DNA of 64,000 bases from Bugulina stolonifera (taxonomy: Eukaryota > Bryozoa > Gymnolaemata > Cheilostomatida > Bugulidae): the NCBI GenBank assembly GCA_935421135.1, contig OW285191.1, forward strand, positions 14,077,700-14,141,699, given 5' to 3'. Positions 22,460 to 35,039 of the stretch are shown here, in pieces; the stretch's first letter is position 1; each line of letters starts with the position of its first letter. A model generated the notes under the pieces. The model had not been told where the DNA came from, searched no databases, and saw nothing but the letters and a program-made list of their open reading frames with translations. The translations under genes were made by a program, and so were the position numbers.

Positions 22460-22770
22460 CAACATTACTCTTCATCTCATGTGTGGGGTAATCCGGTGTG
22501 ATCACAGGAATGCGAACAACACCAGGCCACACATGGATGGAACTGGTCAGCACCACCGATTTCCACGCCGTGTGCCCAGGATCTTTTCCGTGCTTGGTAC
22601 ACAAGACCTCCAGTATTTTCGGTCCTGATCCGAAAAGACCCAACAAGTTAGGGTGAAAAGCTTGCTGAAGGCTTTTTGCCAGAAATGGCCCAGCTGAGAT
22701 TTGAACCCACAGCCTCCAGAATGAAAGCTGTGTGCTCTACCAACTGAGCTGTCTCATTAGGTGTCCACTA
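22460..22770 (-). mobile_element. tRNA-derived SINE in intron 5 of gene C
   Basis: On the minus strand a tRNA-like head has a near-perfect D arm, AGCTCAGTTGGTAGAGC (A box, 22752-22736), and a B box, GTGGGTTCAAATC (22710-22698), at normal tRNA spacing. The acceptor stem does not pair. A non-tRNA body of about 230 bp follows to about 22460. The outer limits are uncertain because no clear target duplication was found. Confidence 0.65.
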
Positions 22771-23682
22771 TTGTGCCTAACGATAGCACATGGACCCCAT
22801 AATCAGTCTTCCTGAATGTTTATTTACCAAGAGTCAGTCTGGGTATGTCATAATACTCTGATTCTACTGTAAGTCCCAATTTGATGCAGCATCAAAGTTC
22901 CTACATATGAGTGTATCCAGTAAACGATACGCATATTAATTTTCCGTGGTTCTCTCAACAAAGTTGTCGGTACGTTTCTCGTTGGTGAGCACACAACCTA
23001 GAGTAAGCATTTAGGCTACAAAAATTAAGTCGGCGTGAGTAGTTGACAGTCTGCGCAAAGATAGTACTTTTACCATCTTTGGTCTGCACTGCTACTCACT
23101 GCGTGCTCCGTAAGATGACTCAAACTTATTGGGCTTTTTTCTCATGCTTAAGTTTCTCTAAATGTGTGCCTTTTCTCTAGGTGCTATAGGTATCAACATC
23201 ATGTGTCTTGAAAATAATGGGCTAGCATCACAGGTACTTCTAGCTAATTTGAGGATAATTTTTTTCGCCAATCTTAAGAAAACTCCATTGTTTTATCGGT
23301 AATTTTTCGCTACTGCCCAACTACTGTGGACTTGACCGCTTAGTAGGTCAGGTTTTAAAGCGATCCTTTTTGCGCAGAGCACCGTGAAAAAACTTAATAA
23401 TATATCAACTTTGGCAGCATTATTCCAATAAAGTAGTGCAAAGATTATGTATTGATAAAGTATTCAGAGATATTTGTCTAATACAAAATCAAAATAGAAC
23501 AGAGGGAACTATTCATACATTTACGATTTAGTCCTGTGAAAATAAACCAATAGCTGACAGTTGCACAAGTAAAGCCAATGAAAGTACATGCAAATAACGA
23601 GAAACAATATAAGGGTACAAACGGTAATGCCACAAAGGGACTGCATGTCAGAAGTTGCCATACAGCTTTTTTTTAGCTAAAA

Positions 23683-23752
23683 TGACGTCACATAGACGTC
23701 AGCCTGCATAGACGTCAGCCCACATAGACGTCAGCCCACATAGACATATTAT
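23683..23752. repeat. Short tandem array with CRE-like TGACGTCA
   Basis: A perfect palindromic TGACGTCA at 23683-23690 is followed by repeated CATAGACGTCAGCC units of 16-17 bp (three more GACGTC cores). It lies in intron 5 of gene C. TGACGTCA is the site for CREB/ATF bZIP factors; a regulatory role is inference. Confidence 0.6.
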
Positions 23753-26056
23753 GTAAAAAGTGTTGCTAGTGGTAGCCAAGCTGAATATAAACGGAAACAC
23801 GCTATGCTAAGTTTGAACTCCTACTTCCACATGTATTTATACAGATAAAATGTGAGTGTATCTACTATGAGTACATCATTATTTACCAATAGAAAATTCA
23901 ACATCATCACTTACAAAATAAGAAATATTCCAGAAATAATCGGCACCACTGAGATTGTGAGCTGGAACCAATTCCAGTCTTGAACATAATAGGCAATTAG
24001 AGAAATCGTCATTGCACTAGATGACCACAGCAATGACCTGTATGAATTAGCATAGGCGCGTGCAGACGGTCCAGTTATCTTCATTGCTGAAATGAAGAGT
24101 ATATACAGTTCTTATATAAAAGAATAATCATGTATGCAGTCCTTGTTTTGAAAATAAACTGTTGACATTTTCAGTATTTGAGGACAGGAATTTATATAAT
24201 TTAAATCAAAGCGAATTTATATAATAAAATTAATCCCGCTTATTCAACCTCGTAGTAATCTTTACTAACATACTTCTCTTCGTTCCTGCATGGCTACTTT
24301 AGGCTCCAGTCAAATGAGAAGTCATTGAATGGTATGTGGTACAGAACGGGAAAGTACATTACTTTACGCTGGTCTCAGTAATAACATTTCACTATTTTTC
24401 ATACACATGTACTGCATTTTCAAGCTGTAACAACATAGTCAAACTGCAATCACGTTCTATAATGTTTAATTGCGCTACATGTATAATGTTTAGTAAAAAA
24501 GTTGATAGTGACATAATTCAACATTCCATATACATGTACTCACACATGGTGCTCATGGTCACTGGTATGCCAATTACGAATACAGCAACAAGAAATCTCA
24601 TAGCAGCAAACATGTAGTAATTAACAGAAAACATGGCAACTACACCGAATGTACCTGCCGTCAGCATACATCCAATCATATTTGGCTTCCTACCAATTCT
24701 ACAATTAATAATATTGCTTACAAAAGTTGTTGATAAATATTAAAGTGAGTATTTCATCTAAAATCAGGGAAACTACATATATTGTATATGATTAGATGCA
24801 ATAGTCTCACCTGCTGAAAATTGCTTTAAAAATGATGAAAATGTTTTAGACTCTTTTGCAACCATAACTCTGACCAACACCTCATCATTGTGCCAAAACC
24901 TTGGCATAGGCCTCTATCACAGAACAATGTGAGAAAAAAACACAACTATGATATCTAGCTCTTATCCAAAGAGGTAGATAAGAACCCTGTTCGGTGCACC
25001 AATATCATCACCTTTCCATTCTCAAAGATAGGTTAAATAAAAAGCTAGAAAATTTATATGTTGAATTAATTCTGCCCATTTTAAATATTCACTAAATTTC
25101 TAGTATTCTAAGTTGACCAAAAACAGCAAGATAAAACGATTCCGTTTGCGTCAATCACATAGCCGAACCAATATAATCACTTACTTATCTGCGACCAACC
25201 CCATAAAGATTGCACCGGCTCCCAGACCACAAGTAAATACTACTTTCACAATAGTACTTGCCCAGCTCTCTGCACAGACCATTCCAAACTGAAACAGAAA
25301 GTTGATTCATGTACAGAGGCAGAACCAAGTTCAGAGATTCAAGTCAATTGCAAGTAAACCATGTATTTTATGTACATGTATATTAACGTTCAACATTTAC
25401 ACTAACATCAAGTCAATTATAACTAAGTATGTATTAAAGTATATTGACATTCAGATAAAAAGATAAGTTAGGCCAATACTAACTTACACTAAACAGCTAC
25501 AGTGTAACTTTCAAAGCCTTCGATTTCTAACAATTCATGCGTCCGCTCATTATCTCTCTTAACTCACCTCCTCATTAAGAGTGACTCCCCAGTACTTTGA
25601 CTTATCAAACACATACTCCTCACAATAATCACTTGTTACATTGTTTACACTCCCATTATTATTAGAGTATATTTTACAAGAGTCAAGTTGACCATCATCA
25701 TTAACTGGTATCCAATCATAGATTGATTGATTATGAAGTTGACTAAATGAAGAGTAGGAGTCATTTTCCCATCCTGGTATCTTACATCTACAAAGAAATA
25801 TGCAAATGCAAAATTTACATGCAAGTTACATTAAAATATAATATATATAATCATTAAATGTCCAATATACATGTATACATAGACTTTAAAAATAATTTAT
25901 TGCTTACCTGTAATCTGGTGTAATGGAATGGAATACTATGGCTAACATATGAAAAGCAGAAGTAAGGGATCCTGTCCAGCATAATGATATCTGGATCAAT
26001 TGGTATTTTCCTAGAGCTCCAACTTTCTCTAAAACAGCATCTATTTTGGGTGGCAT

Positions 26057-27350
26057 CTTTACTTGGTGATCAGCTCATGCACTGAGATGCATGTATAGTG
26101 TACTACACAAGTATCCAAGTATGTATATGTACCTTATGAAAGCTTAATGCCAGGAAGTGTGCTGAGGGTAACCAGCATGTGCAAAATTCTAAAAATCTCT
26201 GTTTGGTATTTTCTTTCTTTTTACGTATAGTTTAGTTTTCCCTGGTAGAGGAATGAGAGGGTTGCCTTATACATGCACATTTACACTTGAATGTATAAGG
26301 AGTTAGCTGGAGCAGATTCCGAGTCTGTGTGTATATCATGATAAGGTCTTACATATTATTTATTTAGGTTGTTGAAAGACTATATTGTGTAAGCCAGTAA
26401 GTGTATAATATAACAGGCTAGTGAGACCCCCCCCCCCCCATTGATTTTTTATACAGGTAGGGAAATTGCTAAAATTTGGTCAATGGTGTTTTCACACTAT
26501 ATTATCCTATCTGCCTGATTGCAGTGAATTCCCACAAGCTTTGTAAATTGTCTGTTATTTAAATGAGAGGTTGTGTAATCATACTTGACATGCCACTGTA
26601 AAAAGGCCCAAAAATGGCTTCATATGACTATCGTAGGAAAAAAAGTGTGTAAAATTATTGGAAAAAAAGAGGGTAGACAATTTAACAAAGTAACCAGTAT
26701 GAATCTGCAGCGATCAAATTTGGTTTTGGCAGTGACTGTGAAACACAGGAAGGCAGCTATTGACCACGTAAATAATATATTTTTAGTCTTGTAGTAATAC
26801 TTTTAATAAAACAGATTGCAGAAATACATCATAGTATAAAACAACCACATTGGAATTTCATCTCTGAGATAAGACAATATTATATCTATCTTTACTAGTC
26901 GTGGAATTTTTATTGGTATTCTTATTATGGTCCTAATCAGTATGGTATAAAGATAAGAATTCATTTAATGGGAAAATTATCTTAATATGAAACCCATAAA
27001 GTTACACAATCATCATAGATGTGTTATATAAATAATAATAACTAATCTAAAGTGCATGTAGAACCCATGTATATGAAAATACAACGACATAGACTCAGCT
27101 CATTCTAACATACTGAACCTCTCACCCACAAGAATTACATTCATTAAATTCTATGCCCTAGAAGGTTTTAGCATTAGTGTCACATCGAGATGATACTACA
27201 TGCAATAGATATAACAGGACAATCTACAAAACAAACAAATTCTTATCTTCTTAGTTTAGTCTAAAGTCTATCAATTGATTTACTTATTCGGTTTGAGCGT
27301 CTAAGGCTGGTAAGTCTGTCTGCCCACACTGAGCCTCTGCTCTGTTGAAA
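26057..27350. promoter_or_regulatory. Shared head-to-head promoter region of genes C and D
   Basis: The 1.3-kb spacer separates the divergent start codons of genes C (minus) and D (plus). It contains a 13-base poly-C run at 26427-26439. I see no convincing TATA box, so start sites cannot be placed. Shared control of C and D is plausible from geometry only. Confidence 0.4.
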
Positions 27351-30300
27351 ATGCCAGCAAAAATAGACGGTGTCCTGGAGAAAGTAGGAGCTGCTGGAAA
27401 ATACCAGTGGCTTCAGCTTCTAATAGCTGGGCTTGGCTCGTTTAGTAGTGCACCACATTTCCTCTCAATAGTGTTCCATTCGATAACACCAAATCACAGG
27501 TAGGTGAATGTTTGCCCATTTTCTAATAATAATAATTGCTCATCCTCCCATATCTACACCAGTACAAGTTAGATTTAGGCATAAATTCATATTGTTTAAC
27601 AGTATATGCAAGACACCTTGTCACGCTTGTTTACATTGATGCTGCGTTCCAGCTGCACACATTAGAAACCTAACAAAAGATGACTGGGAGATTGTGTTCA
27701 ACAAATGTCTTTCCCCCATTTCTCTGAATCTTGCAGATGTAAAATACCTGGTTTAGATAATGACACTTACTTTCCGCAAAATGACCTCCACAATCTCTCG
27801 ATCTACGACTGGATACCAACTAAGGATGATGGAAAGCTTGACTCTTGTAAAATATACACTGATCGTGGTGGAACAACAGACAATGCAACGAGTGGGAGTT
27901 GTAGTGAATATGTGTTTGACAAGTCAGTGTATTGGGGAGTTACTCTTAATGAAGAGGTAAGCCCAGGGCTCTAAAGTTGCTCAGTCAAAAAGTCCGAGCA
28001 GATGCACCATGTACTGCAGTGTGAGCAGTGTAGTAGTATTACTCTATTAGCAATTGGTCAGATATATAAATAAAGCTGTTGGTCACCTACATGTACATAT
28101 CTGTAATTGCTCTGTGGAGTTAGCCTAAGTAATTTCTCACAGCCTAATAATCCCAGTACACCATGTAATTCAGTCCTTGACCTTGGAAAGTAATAAAATT
28201 AGTAACTTTTTCCTAAGGATTCTTAAGTAACTCACAAGCTATGAGATAAGCTGAAGATTAATTTGGAGATCGTAAAACTTTTCAACTGAAAATATAGCTA
28301 TTGTGAGAAAATCTCTCAAAATCCAAGCAGGTCATTAATAGTAGAAAACCTCCCGTGCTCTCCGAGCAAGCACTAAAAATCCAAACTGCTATCAACAAAC
28401 GCTGAAACTACTGGTAAATTTTTAAAAGTTAGAAAATTTCGTAAGACTCTTACATGGTGAGAAAAATTCTAAAAGTGGTCACATGTTAGATAAAAGGAAA
28501 AGAGCAAAAGAACAAAAATCCAACACTTAATTTTTATGTCTGAGCTTCTGCCATTGCCCTGACATAATATATTTGAATGAAAAGTATTTTTTCGTTTTAG
28601 AAAATAGCACTGCATCGGCTTATAGCCAGATTGAATTTCTTTTATTTGTAAATGTATTAGTAGTGAATTTAACTACTTCAGAGAGCTTTTTTTAGCTGGA
28701 TTAAGTTAAACTCTGAGTCAAATGTATTTGTAGTAAATCTAAAAAAAAGTCTCCGCAAATTAACAAGTAAAACAGCAGAATTTTCAACTCTTTCTACCCA
28801 ATTGTCTACTACACTGTAGTTTCAGAGTGCCCGGCTTCATATCATATTCATGCTCCAATTTTACTTATCAGCTATTGAATACACTTCTACTCTTAATCTG
28901 CGTTGTAGTTTGGCATGGTATGTGAAAATATCTGGCAAGGTACCCTGGTTAAAGTGGTATTTACCATTGGACTAGTAGCTGGTGCCATCGTCGTTGGCAT
29001 GGCAGCTGATAGGCAAGTATAGACATGTTTCAGCTTTTATCTAAACTAGTTGATATTGCAAATTCCCAATGCACGATTTAAACATCTGTACAACAAAACG
29101 CAAACGTATACAACATGTTAATATTCTTGTTGAATGTAAGTTTTGTTACACACAAACCACTCTATTTCTACTATGAGTCTGTATGCATGCATCAAAGACA
29201 TTTTTTTACATGATCCTTATATTTGGTATGTAAACTGGTAGCCATAGTATCTCTAAGTGTAGATACATGTAGATACAGCAAATATGTTTACAAAAAATGC
29301 CAGCTTGTTTCAGTACAACTGAGATAGTTTAGTATGCAAACTTTCTTGTAAATCATATGAATTTAGCTTTTTTTGTATATTAATCAGGCCACTTATCTAC
29401 CAAAACTCAAATAGGCAAAACATCACAATTATAAAATGTTAATATAATTATCTTAACTGAATGACACATTTCACGGGCTGTCTACCTCTTCCACAGCTTA
29501 CAGTTGCATGCACAAATTATTTGGAAATTTACCAGAGAATTATTATAGTAACCTATATAAATTTATGTACTTCTTTTCCCTGCCCAAGTTTAACTGGTGA
29601 ATGGCATGGAAGATGTGACTTGAGCTTAGGCTAGCTAATCGATACTAATTCATTTATTTGTACACAATTGTTACTAGTGCAATAGTTGCAAAATTATGTA
29701 GCCGTTGTATGGCTGCTACATGTATACGCTGGTGTAAATAGAATTTATCATGTGGGTGTAGATTTCCGATGCAACTCTCGGTCCATACATGCAGAACTTA
29801 CATGCATGCATTTCTGTACAGAGCTCACAAACATCAGCTAAATCACTCATATTATTTGCATAATAATAAAAACTAAACAATAAAGAATTGTCTACATTTA
29901 AGTCTTCGTGTTTTTGCAGATTTGGTAGACGAATTGTAAACACTGCGGCCATGTTCATTGGGGGTGCTGCCGGAACAGCCGCCATGTTTTCTGTCAATTA
30001 CTCTATGATGGCGGCTCTGAGGTTTATCACTGCCATGTGTTTCGTGGGAGTGGCTTTGCTTGCACATGTGATCAGTGAGTTTTATAGACTCTACATGTAC
30101 ATGTACATGTACATGCACATCATTGTACTATCATTGTACATGTACATGTACAATGATAGTACAATAGGGTGTCGCCTTACTTCTATAACACTATAGAAAC
30201 AAGTTTGTTTATTACTTTTATGCAATGATAGCGGAACGTAATTGGTAGTAGGCTATGTCAAACGTGTAATCTAAATGTACAGAACATGGGTCGAAGATAT

Positions 30301-33300
30301 AATTTGTATTGCTTTTAATATATCGTATAAAACTATATTGGGAAAAATAGTTTAGTAGCAACTTATTCTATGTGGTGTATGCTTGACATTGTCATTTGTT
30401 TGACAATTTTGTAGAAACCTTAAATTCTGTGCTGTTGTCCTCTTGTGAATTTTTGGTCAATATAATAATTGTACAATACTGTGAGAATATGACATACAAG
30501 TTATTTTAATACAGATATGGAGATTGTGGCGCCCTCTGCAAGAACTTACACTATAGCCTTCAGAAGTCTTTTCTGGCCAAGTGGTACAATGTTCACTTCT
30601 GTACTAGCGTATTATTTTCAAGACTGGAACTGGTATCAACTGTCCATCTCAGTGATTCCAATAGTATTTGGAATAATCATGGTTCTGTAAGTTGTTCTAC
30701 CCACAATTACATTGTACTAATGCTTGGATAATGTTCAATTAATTCCATCTGTCTATCAACCCAAAAACAAGAAGATCTCAAAAAATAGGCAAGCTCGTTT
30801 CTCAAAAGAGAGATTAGTAAACTTGCATGTACTATTTTTATTGCACTACAAATTCCATTCCACTCCAATTCTATTCAATGAACTACAACAATATTGATTT
30901 TATTGGGAAGCAACTCCATGCTGAATTGAAATTTAACAAATTTTATAACATATAACACAAGTAAAGGTCTTGACGATACAAGGCACTTTTTTATAATGTG
31001 GTATTAGCACACATTTTAGTATCTCTGAGGGTACCATCAACTTCAGAGGTTAATGCACATTGACCTCCGAACATCAAAGCGTACTGAAATACTAGCTAAA
31101 ATTAACCATATCATCATCTCGTATACGGGGCATGGATAATATACACACAATGTTTCTTATTTATACACTCCAGGTTCATAATAGTATTCCAGTAGCCAAT
31201 TTAATAGCTGAATTATGCATGCTACTAATAAGCCTTGATCAGCAACCTCTTGCAGATGGTATAAGTATAATATCATTCTGTTACTTGGTAGATTCTTGAA
31301 AGAGACTCCCCACTTTCTGGTTACTAAAGGAAGACATGAGGAAGCTGAAGCTTTATTTAAACACATGGCTAAGATGAATGGTAGAACTTTACCAGATAAT
31401 TTTATGGATGAACTAAAGGAAGATGAAGAATCTGCTGTAACTGAGAAACTAAAAGTCATTCTCAAAGCTCCAGTTCTGATAAAACGGACAATTATATTCT
31501 TCTACTTGTGGTTTGTGAACATTTTACTCAACTTCTGGTTTTTGGTACACTTTGCTCAAAGCAGGTTTGAGATGTGCTTCTGCGATAGTAAACTCATCTA
31601 TTAGGTGTATTGAGTAAGAGCTAAGACAGTGGAAGGGTAGACAAAACGCTATATCCAGTGCTGTCCCTACCCTACTTATTGCAGTGAAACTAACATAGAA
31701 GTTGTCCTCTCTTTTGGTGAGTTTTCTCTGAAATCGCCCAATTCTAACCATTTGATTGTCAAAACAGGCAGAAATTAAAACTTGCTTAGTTAAACCTTGC
31801 AACAATATTAGTTTGCTTCCAAATAAAGTATGAGTACTTAGACCAAACAAAAATATTTACTATGAAATGCAAACACAGACTCAACCATATAATGCATATC
31901 TAAGACATTATAGCATTGCTTCCAAAGGATTATCTACACTACATAGTTCTCCAAATTCATCAACCCGCTCAACCGGCATTATTTAGCCTGCGTATTTGTG
32001 ATAATTAACTTAGAGATTGTACACAATATACTCTATGTACATGTACATGTATGTGCATGTATATTTTTACAGTGATTATTAACAGATTTTATCAAGTTAT
32101 CGTTTACTACATGTACATTGTACATGTATGCATTGTTAGCAAATATTATGTTTTACAGGTTCATAGCAGGTATGGGATTTTATGGACTAGGTTTTAATGT
32201 TGGAAATCTTACCGGCAGCGTCTATGTAAACAATGTTCTGTCTGGAGCAGCAGAGCTACCACAAGTTCTATTTGTTCTCGCCTCGAAAAAAATTGGAAGG
32301 AAAATCCCAACTATAGCTTGTCTGTTGCTTGGAGGGACAGCATTACTATCAAATGCTTTCCTGTATGCTTATGCAAATCTTGGAGGTAAACACTTTTAAA
32401 TCTTAGAGGTAATTGTTTGGTCGATGCAAAAACACAGTTCTAGATGCAACAAAGTAAACAAATTGCTGCTGAAGCTACATGTATTTCGTGACAGACTTCC
32501 TCATTTCAGAGTACAATTACAATACTTACCTGAATCGAGCATTGTCCACACAAACCCTGATTTTCTGTTATTCTACTTGAGTTTTGAAACTGGTTACAAG
32601 ATTTTAAAACCAAGTACTGATTCATAGACTTCTGCATATTGAACCCAAATGCTTTATCAAAATTTTAGTTTAATTTAGTTTTTAATTTTTAATTTTAATA
32701 TCGCCAAGTACATGAAAAGAAATTGTCGCACAATCAATCGTGTGACAGAAATTATGCTATGATGATTTAATATTTCAGAGATCTCATTCTACAATGATGT
32801 CTATTCACATTGTAGATTATGATTATGTCTTAACAATAGTTGCCATGATTGGTAAGTATGGAATCACGGTTGTCTTCTTATTTGATTACTTCTGGAGTAG
32901 CGAAGTTTTCCCAACAACGCTGAGAGCAACAATGGTAGGACTCTGCTCCTTATTTGCAAGAGTTGGTACTATTCTATCTCCAATCATTGTTGACATGGTA
33001 AGCAGTTATGTTACTATGTCCTAATATGTGTGTAAATCTGCATGACATGTATTATACTCTATATATAATTCGTGCACACATGGATACCTACATGTACATC
33101 TAGAATACATGTATGTGTCACACGTACGCGTACGCGTACACGTACACACACACGTACATGCACAGTGTACACCAGTGTAGACTACTGTTACATGTATATG
33201 TATGTAAGGTATATAATATTACTTTGCATGCTTAAATGCAATGTGCAGACAACTTCTTTGATGAATTATCTATTTTATAGCTGATTAATTTGGTTTGGTA

Positions 33301-33894
33301 CTGCTTTCTGCTTTGCACATAATTCCAAGACAGGGATGTCTGATATTCTTGTTAAAGAAAAATGTTACATTTACTCTACGCATATTGTTATTTTATATAA
33401 ATAAATACATTTAGTTCTTTTCACTCTTCATCAGGAGATAGGTTGCAAAACAAACAGAATACTGTATTCTAAATACTTGTGCACTTAAATCTTCTGTAGA
33501 ATTTATATGTTCAAACAATATTTGGCCCAAATCTGGGAGCTTTAATATTTGGAACCACAATGTTTATTGGAGCAGTGCTGGCCTTCTTCCTGCCAGAAAC
33601 AAATAAACGGAGAATTCCCGAGACCATAGCAGAAGCAAATGTATTTCTGACTAAGAGGTAAGGAAATACCCACCACATACCAAATGTACGTTGCCAAGGG
33701 AATGTGGCCACCAAGGTGCTGCCTATTCACTGCTTGCAGCTGACTAATTCTGAAACTAATTTAAACTAACCATTTTCTTTCTTGTTAGATATAAAAGTGG
33801 TGAAGGCGATGAAGACAAAGAAGAAATGGATGGAAATGAAATGGAGAAATTCAAAGAAAGTTCAAATGCTGAATTAGTACCAGAGAAATTTTAG
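27351..33894 (+). CDS. SLC22-like organic ion transporter gene D (intact, 10 exons)
   Basis: This predicted plasma-membrane transporter has 563 aa. Exons: 27351-27499, 27737-27956, 28909-29012, 29920-30074, 30515-30686, 31292-31510, 32159-32385, 32816-32997, 33500-33657, 33789-33894; the total of 1692 nt keeps one frame. Features: MPAKIDGVLEKVG start and span 1; CKIPGL extracellular loop (exon 2); RFGRR (exon 4); APSARTY and DWNWYQL (exon 5); KETPHFLVTKGR cytosolic loop (exon 6); KKIGRK (exon 7); EVFPTTLR and ARVGTILSP (exon 8); LPETNKRRIPETI (exon 9); and an acidic cytosolic tail of about 35 residues. Intron 3 uses a GC donor (29013-29014). It is on the opposite strand to A-C and most diverged, except for exon 6. 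A poly(A) signal lies at 34019. The substrate is unknown. Confidence 0.92.
30122..30165. repeat. Perfect 44-bp palindrome in intron 4 of gene D
   Basis: Two 22-base arms are exact reverse complements with no spacer; the centre is CATGTACATG. It directly follows an (ACATGT) run at 30093-30117 and begins 48 bp after the exon 4 donor. Such a palindrome can form a stable RNA hairpin or a DNA cruciform. Confidence 0.95.
32724..32747 (+). repeat. 24-bp exact copy of the LTR 3' terminus
   Basis: These 24 bases are identical to the last 24 bases of both LTRs (931-954 and 2165-2188). The segment starts TGTCGCAC and ends GTGTGACA, so it is a near-palindrome. It lies in intron 7 of gene D, about 70 bp before exon 8, the exon that carries the LTR insertion in gene A. 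Confidence 0.85.
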
Positions 33895-35039
33895 AAACTC
33901 GGTCTATTTTGCTAGATAGCATGCAAAATGTTAATTACAGAACAGTCTAGACATATTTAATGTATTTAATTTAACTCGAAAGTTGTAAATTAAAAGTTTG
34001 ATTATAAATATAGATCCTAATAAACTTTTCTCAGACATGGTCAATAAATGACATTAAACTGTAACACTACTTTAATATGTTCACTACATTTCATAACAAT
34101 GTTATATAATGTGTGTTGCATATTATTATATTAAATATCTTGCATACGTATATTATTCATATATATATTATCCTTCATAGCCAAAGTATTGTTAGGGATT
34201 TTTTTCTGGAAGCGATGTGGTCTCGCAAACTGCCAGCCACTGGCACTCAGCCTAGCATGTGACTAAAGAGGTCATCTCGATAACCCTAGAAAAATGATGC
34301 CGACAGTTTCATCATATTTTAGCATTAAATTAATTGCTTCGCACTGTTGGATTAAAGTTCCAAAACTTGTGACAAAGTCAACAAAATCAAATGCCTAACA
34401 TTTTAGAATCCAAAATATTTTAGTTAAATAAATAAAACATGTTTAAATATTCCAATCATCTGTTTATTGCACTAATCAAGCTGTGCAAGATGCATAAGTG
34501 TGTAACTCATTGTGCCTACTAGTAGATACATGGTAAATTTTAAGTATCAACTTGAAAAACAATGCTACATTAGTTCATTTAGAATTGTCTGATCCTGACA
34601 GTGTAAATAACTTTAATTTTTCATTACTACCAATTTTTGAGTATTCACCAGGTACGATATTATGTAATTAATTAGAATATTATACGTAAAACAATTTAAT
34701 ACACATATACACAACTTATACACATTGTACAACATGGTTTTCATATGCAAGGATTTATGAATTCGTCATTTAAACTCAGTTTCACATTCATGGAAATATT
34801 GGTCCTAGTCCTAGTCCTTGCATAAACTAGAATGACAATTTATATTGTAGTCATATTATACTGTAGTTTTATTGGTGTCCATTGTTTTCACAATTCCTTT
34901 CCTGTTTCCTAGCAACATAGTAGCAACAATCGTTTGCTCCTAAACACCAAAATCTAGCCATTGTTGGACATAATGTTTGTGATTAATATACTTTTGAAGT
35001 CATGAAGTTTTAGTTCCAGCTAGTTATGTTGAAGCCAAC
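33895..35039. other. 3' flank of gene D and upstream region of the laminin-G gene
   Basis: AATAAA at 34019-34024, 125 bp after gene D's stop, is the likely poly(A) signal. The rest is AT-rich with no coding signal. A short out-of-frame upstream ATG near 35027 precedes the laminin-G gene start. Confidence 0.5.

Larger units (their letters stand above)
19670..26056 (-). pseudogene. SLC22-like transporter gene C, frameshifted near the end of exon 7
   Basis: Exons from the ATG at 26056: 25908-26056, 25568-25787, 25185-25288, 24544-24698, 23915-24086, 21814-22032, 21463-21694, 20839-21020, 20121-20287, 19670-19703. Signatures match gene B: CKIPGW loop, IGRKPNMIG, ITGPSAR, KESPHFLVTKGR, GRKPTMLF, EIYPMTLR, LPETNRQRIPETI. 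Exon 7 is 232 nt, not 230. Two extra bases near 21475 change a Tyr codon to TAA, cutting the protein before spans 9-12. A weak alternative donor GTGCAT (exon ending at 21486) would skip the stop and keep phase at the cost of about seven residues, so some function is not excluded. The last exon (tail RREKENRNTDV) is tentative. The exon 9 donor reads GTATCCTTG and is atypical. Without splicing there, the frame stops at 20105. An assembly error could also mimic the frameshift. Confidence 0.75.

Noticed and set aside
22698..22760. Functional tRNA gene
   Set aside because: A and B boxes are good, but the acceptor stem does not pair and a non-tRNA body follows, as in a SINE.
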